From: Pachyseris speciosa
Lineage: Eukaryota > Cnidaria > Anthozoa > Scleractinia > Pachyseridae
Direction: 5' to 3'
Assembly: GCA_016490735.1 (NCBI GenBank)
Contig: JAEMWC010000264.1
Coordinates: 370,001 to 434,000, forward strand
DNA: 64,000 nucleotides
How positions within the stretch are numbered: the stretch's first letter is position 1; every line of letters starts with the position of its first letter. The position numbers were made by a program, and so were the translations under genes. The notes beneath the pieces are model-generated. The model ran no database searches. It saw nothing but the letters and a program-made list of their open reading frames with translations, and had not been told where the DNA came from. Of the stretch, positions 1-12,200 are shown in pieces.

Positions 1-8
1 TTTCACCT

Positions 9-1018
9 TAGCCTCCCACGCAGTCGTTTTTAGAAGACTCGTATTCCGGAGGTGAAATACGAGTCCCATAAAAACGACTGCGTGGAGGCTAATTTCACCT
101 CCTCCCCACTAACGCCTGCTTACCCGAAGCCAACATTCCTTTCCCGCCACTTAGCCAATCACATTTTACCTACCAAATTCTGGAAGGTTGACCTTGACCT
201 CATGACGCTTTTCGCGGGATAGTTCAACCTCTACTAACTATGGTTCAACATAGCGGAGACAAAGCTTGAGCAAGTTTCGATCACCGTGTGCTCTACGTTC
301 AAAATTTCCTGTTTAAATGCATATCAACTGGCTTCAAACGTGAGAGGAAATAGCAATAATATTTCCGTCAATATACCGACTAGTTACGGCACAGGGAACC
401 CAAACAATCTGTTTGTGTGACCCTTTGTTATTTTACAGTAAATGTATAGGATTTACCGTATGTTTCATGCTCTAGCGACGAATCGCTAAATATATGTATT
501 GAACAACGATAAATAAAAGTTAAATTGTCTTACCTGTGGTGTACGGCCGTCCTTCTTTTTGTCTCAATAGTGATATTTTAAGCGATTTTGTCGGGTTTTG
601 TCTTCGCCGCCGACTGTGCCTCATAAGAAGTTTCTTATGAGGCACAGTCGGCGGCGAAGACAAAACCCGACAAAATCGCATAAAATATCATTGTTGAGGC
701 AAAAGGACGACAGTACACCACAGGTAAGACTTTTATTTATCGTTGTTCAATACATATAATTAGCGATTCGTCGCTAGAGCATGAAACATACGGTAAATCC
801 CATACATTTGCTATAAAATAACAAAGGATCACACAAACAGATTGTCTGGGTTCCCTGTGATTTTACGTGTCATCGCTGGACAGTTGCTCGATCGTGATTG
901 GCTAGGATGCCCGCGAGTCAAACAATGGGAAAGGAATGTTGGCTTCGGGTAAGCAGGCAGGCGTTAGTGGGGAGGAGGTGAAATACGAGTCCCCTAAAAA
1001 CGACTGCGTGGGAGGCTA
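9..1018. mobile_element. 1-kb foldback element with near-perfect central palindrome
   Basis: The ends (AGCCTCCCACGCAGTCG and its complement near 1018) and the whole inner arms pair. The centre is at about 630, where two 9-base arms are separated by GT. The left arm is longer: it has a second small hairpin near 30-95 and about 210 bases near 180-390 missing from the right arm. No protein seen. A foldback or large MITE is the best call. Confidence 0.85.
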
Positions 1019-1416
1019 TTGTTTGAACTGCTTAGAAAAATTCGAGGGGTTTCATTTTGAAACGCAGTTTAGAACTCTGCTGCGTTTATTGACAATAACT
1101 GGGGTGTTCAATACGTAATGTGACAAAAGTAAATATTAGAGGTGAAGTTTCACTGGCAAGTGACCAAACTGATGCGGCCGCCGGTCCTTTCTTTTAAAAA
1201 TAACTGTACATGTACTTTTTTCTCGAAAGTTTGTAAATCATTTTAAAACAAGTAATCCTTTTGTCGCAACTGCCTTGCTATGATTTGCTGAAATTGAACT
1301 TTCATTGAGGCCATGTATTTTTCATAAAGCCTGAACTAGAAGTTCACCGCTGGCTCCTAAGGCCTTGTTTTCTGTGACATAAGATGGTGTCCTAAATGGA
1401 GTCACCACTCTTTTTC

Positions 1417-1501
1417 TCAAATGAAGAATGATCCTCACAGTTGTGAACGCAATTTATACAATTGCGAAAAGAAGCCTGAAAAAAATTCAGGACTTCAACG
1501 G

Positions 1502-1535
<34 letters not shown>

Positions 1536-1543
1536 TGCTCTAG

Positions 1544-1575
<32 letters not shown>

Positions 1576-1766
1576 CCAGGTCAATTGTGGGTTCATATGT
1601 TCCAGAGAAAGCCGGAGAAGAGCGCGAGGTCACGGGTTCAAACCCCAATGAAGTCCTGAATTTTTTTCAGGCCTCTTTTCGCAATTGCATAAATTGCGTT
1701 CACAAATGCGAGGATCATTCTTCATTTGATTTCACTTCTGCAGTTCGTATATGATTTATTTCATAT
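1417..1766. mobile_element. Palindromic element carrying a tRNA-like unit
   Basis: Arms near 1417-1490 and 1655-1732 are inverted copies (GTTGTGAACGCAATTTAT with its complement). Between them are a full tRNA-like unit on the minus strand and an inverted 3' half of it on the plus strand (about 1618-1657). A second copy of the arms, without the tRNA part, is at 54478-54653. Confidence 0.85.
1491..1562 (-). tRNA. tRNA-like sequence inside mobile element (probable SINE head)
   Basis: 72 nt. Acceptor GGCTTCA pairs with TGAAGTC (one G-T). D arm GCTC/GAGC, B box GGGTTCAAACCCC and a 5-bp T stem are present. The anticodon loop reads CCGGTAT with GGT in the anticodon place, but base 33 is C instead of T and the stem has a mismatch. 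More likely a tRNA-derived promoter than a working tRNA gene. Confidence 0.5.
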
Positions 1767-2028
1767 ACATCATTTTTACACTTTTTTTTTTCTATCGGGC
1801 CCTTTATCTTTCAGTAACTACTGAAGGAAATACCAGCGATTTATGAGCGAATCATTGGAAAGTTGTCTTTTCGGAGATTCAATCCCTTTTTCGCACAAGG
1901 ATATGACGTCCACAGAACAGACATCTTCTGAATTCTAGTCAAAGATACATATTGTTTATCCAGGAGGGACATGATATTTTTTTCCTACGGAAGATCTTGA
2001 ATTGGCTTCCTTAGCACATTCCAAGTTA

Positions 2029-2511
2029 GGGCCTCTTCATATGAGCCCGGTTGACCGGGCTAGCCCGGTTCCTGAGATCTCGCCTTACCACTAAATGCTT
2101 TGTAAAAATTTACCATGTGTTCATATGAGAGGGCGGGCTGGCCCGGTTGCCGAGATCGGGCTGGAATTTTTGCTATATGAACACTCCAGCCCGGTTACCT
2201 GGATGAAAATGATACAATGCATTTTCGTCAGTAGAACGGACAGTATTTGATTTTTACTTCTTTCTTCGTCTATTTATAGTTCGGAATAATTTCTTTTGAT
2301 AGGTAAAGTAAAGAAAAAGGATTTTGAGGTTTCTAAAACCGATAAAAACGAAAAATTCTCACCAGACTTGTTCGTTAAATTTCATGCGTGAATGGTCGCG
2401 TCACCACTTTTCATTATGGTAACCGGGCTGTAATTTCCCATGTCTACAGATGATAAAATTCATCCCGCTAACCGAGCCAGCCCGGTCAACCGGGCTCATA
2501 TGAAGAGGCCC
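2029..2511. mobile_element. 483-bp MITE with TTA target duplication
   Basis: Ends GGGCCTCTTCATATGAGCCC and its complement; inner GGTTGACCGGGCTAGCCCGG also inverted. TTA flanks both sides (2026-2028, 2512-2514), as for PIF/Harbinger-type elements. No coding content. Confidence 0.85.
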
Positions 2512-2514
2512 TTA

Positions 2515-3247
2515 GAACCTTACCTGGAAACATTTCATTTTACAAAAACACCAAAAATAACATAACATATTGAAATGCGAGACGATTTACAGCTGGTCCA
2601 ATCTTTGATCTTTCTACAATTTGTATACAGTATGTCTTAGGTATTTTTATCCTTCTATTATTATTTGAATACAGTATGTCTTATGTATTTTTAGACTCCC
2701 AACTGCTGATGTGACTTAAGATATGTCTTTTATCATAGGAGGAATAAAGATTGATTGATTGATTGATTTAAAATATGACGGTAATGTTGAAATATAGGTT
2801 TAAGTGCAAGGATTACAGATCTGCGTCATCTGAGTCTTTCGCTCCTCGGATGCAAGGTGTCCGTTCTGTTCTGGAAAACATCACTGTGTATTAACAGGAC
2901 CAACTGTTGCTGACAACTATTGCATGTCTGATTAATGACCCATTTCAGTCGGGTATTTTTGTATGCGGCGATTTACAGTAGCTCGGCTGGTCCAATATTC
3001 GACCTCTAAAGGCACTACAGCACACCTTAATATATTGGCAACTTAAAAAGACCCTCGCAAGTCGTGGTATTGCTTTCCAATGGGCGCGTGAAGTGGCCTA
3101 AAATAGCAACTCGTTTCCTTAGGCGACATACTTTGAGCCATCAGGATATTCAACACAATTCAAGAACATTTCTAGTCGGACTTTAACGAACTAGCGGTTT
3201 GAAAGGCTTTTGATGTTTCTTATTCTTTTATTTTAACACCTGACACG
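2515..3247 (+). promoter_or_regulatory. 5' flank of the adhesion receptor gene
   Basis: No gene. Holds a LINE-like end, AATAAAG followed by four ATTG units at about 2744-2770. The receptor's start site must lie here or in an unseen 5' exon; no clear TATA box was found. Confidence 0.3.
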
Positions 3248-3296
3248 ATGCTGAACTTGTGGATGTTGGCTGTGATGTTTGTACTTAATTCCCCAG
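3248..3296 (+). CDS. aGPCR exon 1: start codon and signal peptide
   Basis: Too short to stand out alone. It reads MLNLWMLAVMFVLNSP and ends in phase 1 before GTAAGT. Its last G joins CC at 8430 to give Ala, making a typical signal peptide with likely cleavage after SPA. The phase match and the hydrophobic sequence support this start over the in-frame TTG upstream of exon 2. Confidence 0.82.
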
Positions 3297-6200
3297 GTAA
3301 GTTTTACTTTGTAGATGCTTAAACACAAACGTATTTATCTAGCTAGGAAATTCACATTACGTTACACTAATTTTAAAAATGGGAGAAACTGAACTAATTC
3401 TCGATGCAGATAAACTGTTCTGTCCCGCAATGCTCTTTCATGTTCGGCCGTAACTCTTCGGCGTTTTTGTTGCGCGATTTCCTATGTTATCTACGCGGCT
3501 ATGGTCAAGAAACTGTAATTTTCTTTTGTAGAGAGAATTGGCTACTTACATGATTCTGATAATAGAAATTGGTATAACCACTTTCACGGAAAGATGAATG
3601 AGTGCGCTGGTACGGTAATTTTAAACTAGCCTGTTTGGTCGGCAAACAATCACCTCGTTAAATCAGCTCTTCACTGGTTGATAATTAGTGAGTCGATACA
3701 CACGCAACTATGGTGTAGTTTTTCTGTGGCGGATTTACTACTATGAAACGGATACAGATCAAACTTTAATTTGATCGGGCAATTCTGGGTACCCGGCGTG
3801 CCGTGTTACTCGCGCTGATAGCCAAGAAACGTGATGACCATAAACTCAAGGATAACTTGTAAAAATCTACCACCCAATGCATTGCTGAGTATTGCGTGAT
3901 TTACCTCAATGAATTCTTAGTTTTAGACAACGAGGAGTTGTCATATAGGGAATGCTTATTTCAAATAGCGTAACTCTATATAAATAGCTCCAAAGGTCGT
4001 CAAAATCTAAGACATTTATTTTTTATGCCACACCAAGTCTTCAGCATGAGCAAATTCCGGTCACACCCTCCATTCCGCATCAGTTCTTTAACTGGCCGCA
4101 AACCTCAATACCTCAATTTAGCGACGCGCACTATTACTATAGATTTTGTCACTTTAGTCCCCCGCCGTGACTCAGACAAAACATTGCAGTTCGCTAAAGG
4201 AAAATGTGTAGGCGCGAGTGACAATTTTCGAACAAAAACACGAAAGAATCGGTAAAATCGTGGTATTTGCTTTCCAGAAGGGCGTAAATGGTTAGCACCA
4301 AACACTGCTGTTTGTGTGAGTGCGAAACGGACTGGAGGTATCCAAAAAAATGCCCAAAATCCCTCAGATTGACAAGAATCTGGGTATTTATTCCATCCCC
4401 AAAATCTTCGCAACATATTGGGAAGTGCGAACGTTGGCTAATAGCTTGTTCACGGGAATTCTTTACAGAGAGAAACATCTCCCGGCCAGAAATACATACA
4501 TTTGTGCCAGAAGCATAAGCTTCTCTTTGTTCCCTTCACTGGCCCAGAGAAAACGGTCCCACTACTAAATTTTCCGATCCACTGAGCAAATCTCACACCA
4601 GACAATGCGCGTGTCTGCCCCAACTGAGAAAGGCCCCAGAAAACAATACTAGAGCCACTGGCAAAGATAGAAAACCTAATCGACAAGAATTTTGCTGAAT
4701 CTATACCAACTAACATGTTAGGAAAATCTATAACGGCCGACAGCGAAGGCAGCCTGCGAGCAAGTCTCTCGGGGCTTGTTCGCAATGCTCCTAGAGTCGT
4801 GAGTAGTCTGTGCTACGATAATATCGCCGGGGCAGATTCCAGCTCTTATGGAACACTTCGTTGCGAAGATCACACAAATAAATTCTGCTTTATTTTCTCG
4901 ACCACGTTTTGCCCTTTGCATACCATCAACTATTGGACTTGTAAGGATTCTTCTGCAATGGAAAATGCAAAAACTGGTTGAACAAGATAGAGACTACATG
5001 TATTTATCTGTTTCGAACAATCATATGTGCACAAAATTTTCACTGCGTTCATTCAGCTGATTTATGTAAGCTTAACATTTAGAGACATGCAAAATGCCAT
5101 TTTTCCGCAGTTAGCCCAACTCAGGAGGTTCCTTTAATACTCGGATCAAGCGTGTGGTGATGTCCACTCTTTCATTCTCTGATGCAGTCGGACACGAGTT
5201 CATCGCATTTTCCACTCAATTTGAAACCCCGGCACTTCAACCACCGTTTTAACTGCCCCACAGTGTTGTCTTCTGGTTCTCTTCAAAATCTGGAGAAGGG
5301 AACATCGTCATCTTCAGTCAGAACGGTTAAAGAGGGAAGAGAACTGCTCGCGAACGACACAATTTCAACTCACACTCTTACAGAATAGCGATTTGTTTGT
5401 CTGAGTCACCCAGGGGGCTCCAATTTTGTGACGTCATTAGTGCGCGTCGCTATTGTGTGCCAACATTACGTAACAAAAAACTCAATAACAAGGGCCGGGA
5501 ACAAGGGCAGCGTATCGGTTCGAGCCGTCTCCAGAACAAATCATTGATTCTTGATGACACATGGCTCGTCTGTTTTTATCAGTTTTCCCTCCATTCCATA
5601 GCCTTCCCGTCCCGTTAAAAACCCTACTACACGGCGCCGGAATATTCGTGCAGATTTCCTCAGTTCCTTCCTTTACCCAATCACCAGCTCTCCTGGATGG
5701 AAAACAGGAAGCGAAGGTTATACCTATTTCATAAAAGGGGGTTAAAAACTGAAAGGCACTGTCTGTCGAAATTTCGACATGGTAGCATTACATATTAGGT
5801 GTGTCTAGTACGTAAAACCAGTATCTTGAAAAGTAAACAAAAAAGACCCCAAAAGGCCCTATATCTTTCGCCAAAATTAAAAGACCAAAAGAAAAATTGG
5901 TGAAATGACTTCTTTAACCAACGCTCCAATACATAAATACTTTTTTAGAAAATCAACATCACAGCGATCTATCGAAACCTCGCTTGTTACGTTTTATTGT
6001 TAAATATTTTATGCCGACAGCAAAATTCGTGCGAGTCATCCAGTCTAAAAAAATCCAATTCTAAAAAACGTAATTAATTAAATATCTAATGTGCAGTTAA
6101 AGATATCTGCCACTTTGCTTGCTTTTTATGATTACCGACATACATGCGGTATTCATTTATAAGAAGAAATCAATATACAGGTCGTGCACACATGTTTACT

Positions 6201-9200
6201 GACGTAACAAAAATGTTAAATTGGCCGTACATAGCTACTTGAATGGTTCAGTTGTGATACTTGTCTACATAACTAACAACGTAGTTCTCTAAGTACTACA
6301 TTTTTCGAAAAGAGGTACCAGTATAGCTAAGGCATATTTAGCAAAGACAACGCAACGTAACGCGAAAGTGCGCGGCAAGGACTGAACGCTCAACTTGATA
6401 CAGAACAATACAGTACAGTACAATACGTCGGTTTTTGGATCTGCGCGCGCCGTTGTCGTGCACCGTGTTTGTTAAATCTACCTTGTGCTTATGTACGCCA
6501 TCAAAGGCTTAATTTTTTGTGTCGGGTTCTATTGGGTGTACTTCTTTTCTTTTTTTTTTCTTTCTCAATTTAATTTGAGCCCGGAGGCCTGGAGTAATAC
6601 GAAGCATGGGGTGAGACTTGCGAGTAAGGGACGAGATGCTTATTACCTGGCTCATGTCGCGCACGCTCTGCCAAACAAACACTCCAGTGCTTGAATTTGG
6701 TTGAAACGTCTGGCAGAATGTTTTGAAAAGCTATTAACGGATAGACCTCCCAGAGTTTAAATTAAAAAATTAAAGCATTTAACTCTAATAGTCGAATTGG
6801 ATGTATGATAAATGACTTCTTCGACCTTGTCGGTCGTAAATCACCAAAACTTTTCATGAGTCATTAAAGAAGATTTGGACATGAGATGTTTAAAACAGTT
6901 AACTAATGAAAACTTGTGGATATTTTTTTATTTCTGTATCAAAAACCTCCAAACAAAGAAAAGGACTGAACTGTTCATCACTTTCGAATCCAACATCAAG
7001 TGTGTTGCAAGTTTTTCTCTCTTTTTCGTGATACCTAGGTAGAGGTGAATTTTCGTTTTTAGCGGACCGCTTTAGGAACAATAGGAGCCTTAAGATTTGA
7101 ATACGAGCACGACTTTTCAAAGTCTCAGTAGTTCGCGTGCTTTGAGTAATCACTTTTGACTTACATCAATCTTGTTTCTACAGTCTCACGCATGGGGACG
7201 ACATTTATTATTAAACATTTTTAAACCTGTACAGGAGCCCATGAATAGGAGCTTCACTCTCCCATACAAGCCCTTTGAGTCAACCTTTGCGCGTATCTTT
7301 TCTATTTTTAGAACGCTGCGGGTTTCTAAATTTGCAGGCACTGTTTAGAATGCCCAAGAGAAGGATCGGGGCAACGCGCTCCCCACCTTTGGCCACAATT
7401 TTATTACGAATACTTGTGTGCGAAATTTACTGGAAACAGATTTTCACAGTAAATTGTAGCCTCTGCAGAAAAAGCAGTTCTAAAAATAGAAAGATACGCG
7501 CAAACGTTGACTCAAGGAAACAGTGCATATGGAGGCTCCTATTCATGGGCTCCTGACCTGTAGCTCTTATGGTAGAGCATTTGTAGTGCGAAGGTCACAG
7601 GTTCGAATCCTCGTCATTATTATTATTACAATATAACGTTGCAAGGAGAGTAGAAACCTGTACTTACACTGACCCTTTTTTGTCACCGTTATTTACCAAG
7701 GCCTTTTCACTTTGGCCTCTAGACTGCAAAACAGCCGTATTTTTGCGTTGGTCGAATGCGAGATCTTGTCAAGCGAAAGGTCTGGAGCGAGATCCTCGTC
7801 CCAATCTTTTGAATATGCTTTCCCAGCGCCAACCTCAGTTTTTGCCGGATACGAATATCAAACTGACAAAGAAAACTACTCAAGGTGTTGAGATTTTGTC
7901 TAATACGTAGCCGAATGAAGTAACAGGAGCGGATCTTGGGGAGGGGTGCAGGGGGTGCGCACCCCTCCCCCCTTCCTTCTAAGATGACCTGCGGCTTTCC
8001 AATATATAAAACATGTTCACTTCCCAGTCAGTTACGTCATTCCTTAGGGGTGAACCCCTTCATAAGAAAACTCCTGGATCCGCACACCTGAGTAATTACA
8101 TGGAACTTCTGCGGTCTAGCACCAATTTCCTTCTGATTGCATGTTTACAATTATTCATTGAACGCTGCCCATATTTCGGTGAACAATGAGTTTGAAAGTC
8201 CTCTCAGAAGGAAAACCGATTAAACAAGGAGGGGTATTTTAAGTTCTTTTCTCAAACGTTTTTGCATTGTCATTAAGTAACTTCAAACAAACATGTTGCG
8301 TACACTTTTAACTCTCGCTCCGAATAAGGTAAAAAATTCTGTAAGAATACTGAAAGCTAGACAGAATGTCAGAGTCGGTTCTAAGCTACAAAAAATCGTA
8401 CTAATGAGGTAATTTGGTCTCTTTGACAGCCCACGGAATATTTCACTCGGTAAACGACAGAACATTAAACTTGAACAATGGAGACAGGCTTCTCTTGTGG
8501 TGTACCAACAAAAACTTAAATACGCTTCCAGGTGTAAGGAGGCTGGCTTGGTTCAAAGATCATGAACGCATACCAGAAGGAGACCCCAGGCTGAACACAG
8601 TAGCAAATGGCACTTTAGAAATCCAACAAGTGCGAATAAATGACGCGGGAGTGTATAACTGTACGCTGGAGGCTCAATCATTTTTAAGTATAAACATTAC
8701 AAGGCTTGGAGTTTTCGGTAAGGGATACTGTTTGAATTTTCTATTCTCGTTGTATTGTTCTCTAGAGATACCACCCTTTCTTCTTTTCTTCGGCGGTCTT
8801 TCCTCTCTCATACCCCTCCGCAAATAGGCCCTGAATTTCAAGTCAGTCTCACATGACACACAAGTAAAATGTAAGCGATAGTAAAAATAATCTCGAAGGC
8901 TTCTCTTCCTGAAGTGTAATTATTTCGATCGACAGCAGGTTGCCTTTGTTTTCGAGTTGTTATCATTATCATTATCATTATCATTATCATTATCATTATC
9001 ATCTTTATCTTTTATTATTCAGTATTATTTGCTTATTATTGTTGTTGTTGTTGTTGTTGTTGTTTAGTTTCTGCTTTCTATTTCAACTTACAGGAAAGGA
9101 TCCAAGTATTGTAAGTACTGGTGCTATGACATCAGATACACTAACTAGCGTTACCATGCCGGCCGACAACTCCCAGTTTAGCACTCAGGCACCCTTAAGC

Positions 9201-12200
9201 TTTAACAAGATTTCGGTTTTACAACAAGAGGTAAAAATACATTAAGTGTTGTATTCCATAGCATATCACGAGGACATTTTTGCATAAATATTTTATACCA
9301 TGTCAGAAAATACATTTTTTCCACGGCTTGGTATAAAATGCACAGCTTTCTAGTTGCATACAATGGAATATCCCACCACGGTAACTTGCATTTTCTTGGT
9401 GTAGAGACGGCAAGCCTTCATACAGCTCGAAAGCATAATTAGCTTATTATGAGAGATCACCGCACCTATTAGTATAGCGGTTAATCGTTTTTAGAACAAA
9501 GAGGATGCAATAATAAATCTCTGAACAATTACAGGACAAACTCTAAAACGTAACATACAATATAGTGGTAGATAGTAAAAAACAAAGTGTTCTTTCGGTA
9601 AACAGCCCTAGAAATCAGTACGGAAAGCATCTAGGATCGGAGGAGTAAAAATGTGGAGATTATGAAGGGGCGCGAACTAGTGAGTTATAATTGGCTCACA
9701 TACTCGATCAACGGTCAAAAAACAATAAGGGCTATATGTTGACAAACACGCGAAGAGTAAATACACTGTTCTCTGGCCCTGGTGATTTGTTTTTGAATTG
9801 CAGCATTTATTTTTTGATGATTTCTTAAGCATTTCCTCCCCTCTTCCCTCCCCCCGCTTCCCAGTTTTTTCAAATGCTCATCTTCATCTTCAAAGGAGTC
9901 TTGCTTTAAGCCCTTGCCAAACGGACTCGCAAGTAGACGCAATTTGAAAACTTGGGTCAACTTACGACTCCGTTTGGCCAGGGCTTGCGTGCACTGGCGT
10001 TGAATTGCAATGACTTGCGCTCACTTTGGTCGAGATCAAATTTACACGCAAGTCGACGCAATTTTTTCGCCGTTTGGCCACCCAACCCAAGTCAACGCAA
10101 GTTGAGTGACATCCATTTGTTGTTAAAGCTATCTGTTAGGCAATAAAATGTTTTTGTTTTGTTTTGTTTTGTTTTGTTTTGTTGTTGTTGTTGTTGTTTT
10201 GTTGCGGTTTGCGAGTACTTGGGAGGAAACTTGTGAATCCGCTTGGCCACCTAACGCAAGTCTGTACGCAAATTCAGCTTGTGGCTACTTGCGATTTCGT
10301 TTGGCCAAGGCTTATTAGAGCATTTTGTAACTGAGTGTCAAACGTATTTGTTTACTTTGGGTTGCTCTATTTTTCTCTGTGATTGGTTAGCAAAACTCGC
10401 GCCACTTTCTCCGAACCAATGAGAATCAAACCCAAAACCATTAGCTACTTGACTTGTTTTGGTTTTGGTTTTACGACACTCCGTTTAAAATCCCTCCCAA
10501 GGATATGTATTTTATTTGTTCACAAGTTCCGTATTTATGTTAGGTTGCCAATCTTCTGAGGTGCAATTTCACCGCAAATGTCAGCACCATCATTACAGCA
10601 CTTGTCAACTTAACGAAGCCAGAAAATGAGATCAAACTAACAGCCAATCAACTCTCATTTTATCTGGATGTGCTCGTCCAACTCGTGAGTTTTAATTCCG
10701 AGACAAACAATAGTGCGATTAACTCTACAACGGACCAACAAAATATTGTACAAGCGGCCAGTAATCTCTTGGAAGAGGAGAATACGGATACATGGCTGCA
10801 GCTTCAGGAGGTGAGTTTTCAGTGACATAAAAATTACATCAATACCGCTTTTGAAAGCTTTCATTTTAAAACTCCAGATTCTTGTTTTGTTTTTGGTAAG
10901 CAGTTGAAGTATAAAAAAAATCCGTGCAACTAAAAAAATCAAGAGTAAACCTTGATAAGCCATGGGATTTACTTAAGGTACTTGTGGATGTGGATGAGCG
11001 CTCTTAGAAAGCAAAAGGACAACAAAACGACCAGCTCCCAGCTGGCTTGTTAGCTCAGTTGGTAGAGCACTGCACCGTTATCTACTTGAGAATGGGAGAG
11101 AACCAGTATTGAAAAATATTCCTAACTTTAGGTTGCTAGAATTTTCTTATTATAAACACATTTGATGCAGGTCCGTGATAATGTTACTGATGACCTCCTC
11201 AAGGCCATGGATGACTTCGGTTCTCAACTTATCAGTCAGCTTGCTGGTCAGGAAAACTCTACAAACTTAGTCATTTTGACAAGAAACGTTGGTCTTCGGG
11301 CAGATCACCTTAGATCAAGAGAGACGGTAAGCCACGCCATAGTAAATGTTTACTACCCTATAATCAATTCAGTTAAGATCCTCGAGACTTCGTTTCCTCT
11401 TTTTCCATCTCTTTAATTGGGGCATGATCAACTTTTTAAAATCTTACTTGCAGCTTGTGCATGAAAAAGGAGAGCAACGACTCCCCTAAAACAAGTGCAT
11501 CGGAGATTAGTTCTGAAGTTCTTGCCTACGTATTCCTGTGTTCTGACGTCCTTCTCACCCTTTTTCAGCATAATTCTCATCGATCACATGATCATACGTT
11601 TTAACATCGATCACATGATAATAGTTTCCGGCACTGGCCTTCTGTCGTGCGTTCCGACGTCCTTCACCAGTCTCCACTCTGAATAATTATTACTTTTCCC
11701 ACTCTTGAAAATAATTACAAACTTCAAACTTCCTTTTTTATCTCCTTGAGTGTGTACTAAATTTCCGTTTACATGCATTAAGATTTACTCACTTGTGGCA
11801 TAAGACTGACCTTCTTCCAGTACGCTAGTAGTTTACATACTTATAATACTAGATACGACGTGAGTCATAATATCTACAAATCACGAGTCAGAACAAACAC
11901 TGGGAAACAAACTATATCCTATATGGCTTCCATCTTTTGGCATAATATTCCTTCTTTTTTGAAAAATCTTAATGTGTACCAATTTTCCAAACAAATTAAG
12001 CTATATCTCTTCTCTGAACAACTCGAACATTCCATGAGATAACTAACATTTTGAACATTTAACTCCTTCGAAAATCCACTGCTCATATGGTTTGGTCTGT
12101 CTCCTTGTGTTTGTACTATATTTACTCATCTCTTTCAATCCTTTAATCTTATTTTGTCTTGCACTTAAAAGGCAGGAGAATAAATCGAAAACCGCAAGGT

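Noticed and set aside
4105..4785. Overlapping open frames on both strands in receptor intron 1
   Set aside because: Several frames compete, none has domains or phase-matched splice sites to receptor exons.
9908..10313. Target duplication for this MITE
   Set aside because: Candidate TTA/TAT flanks do not agree under any clear choice of ends.
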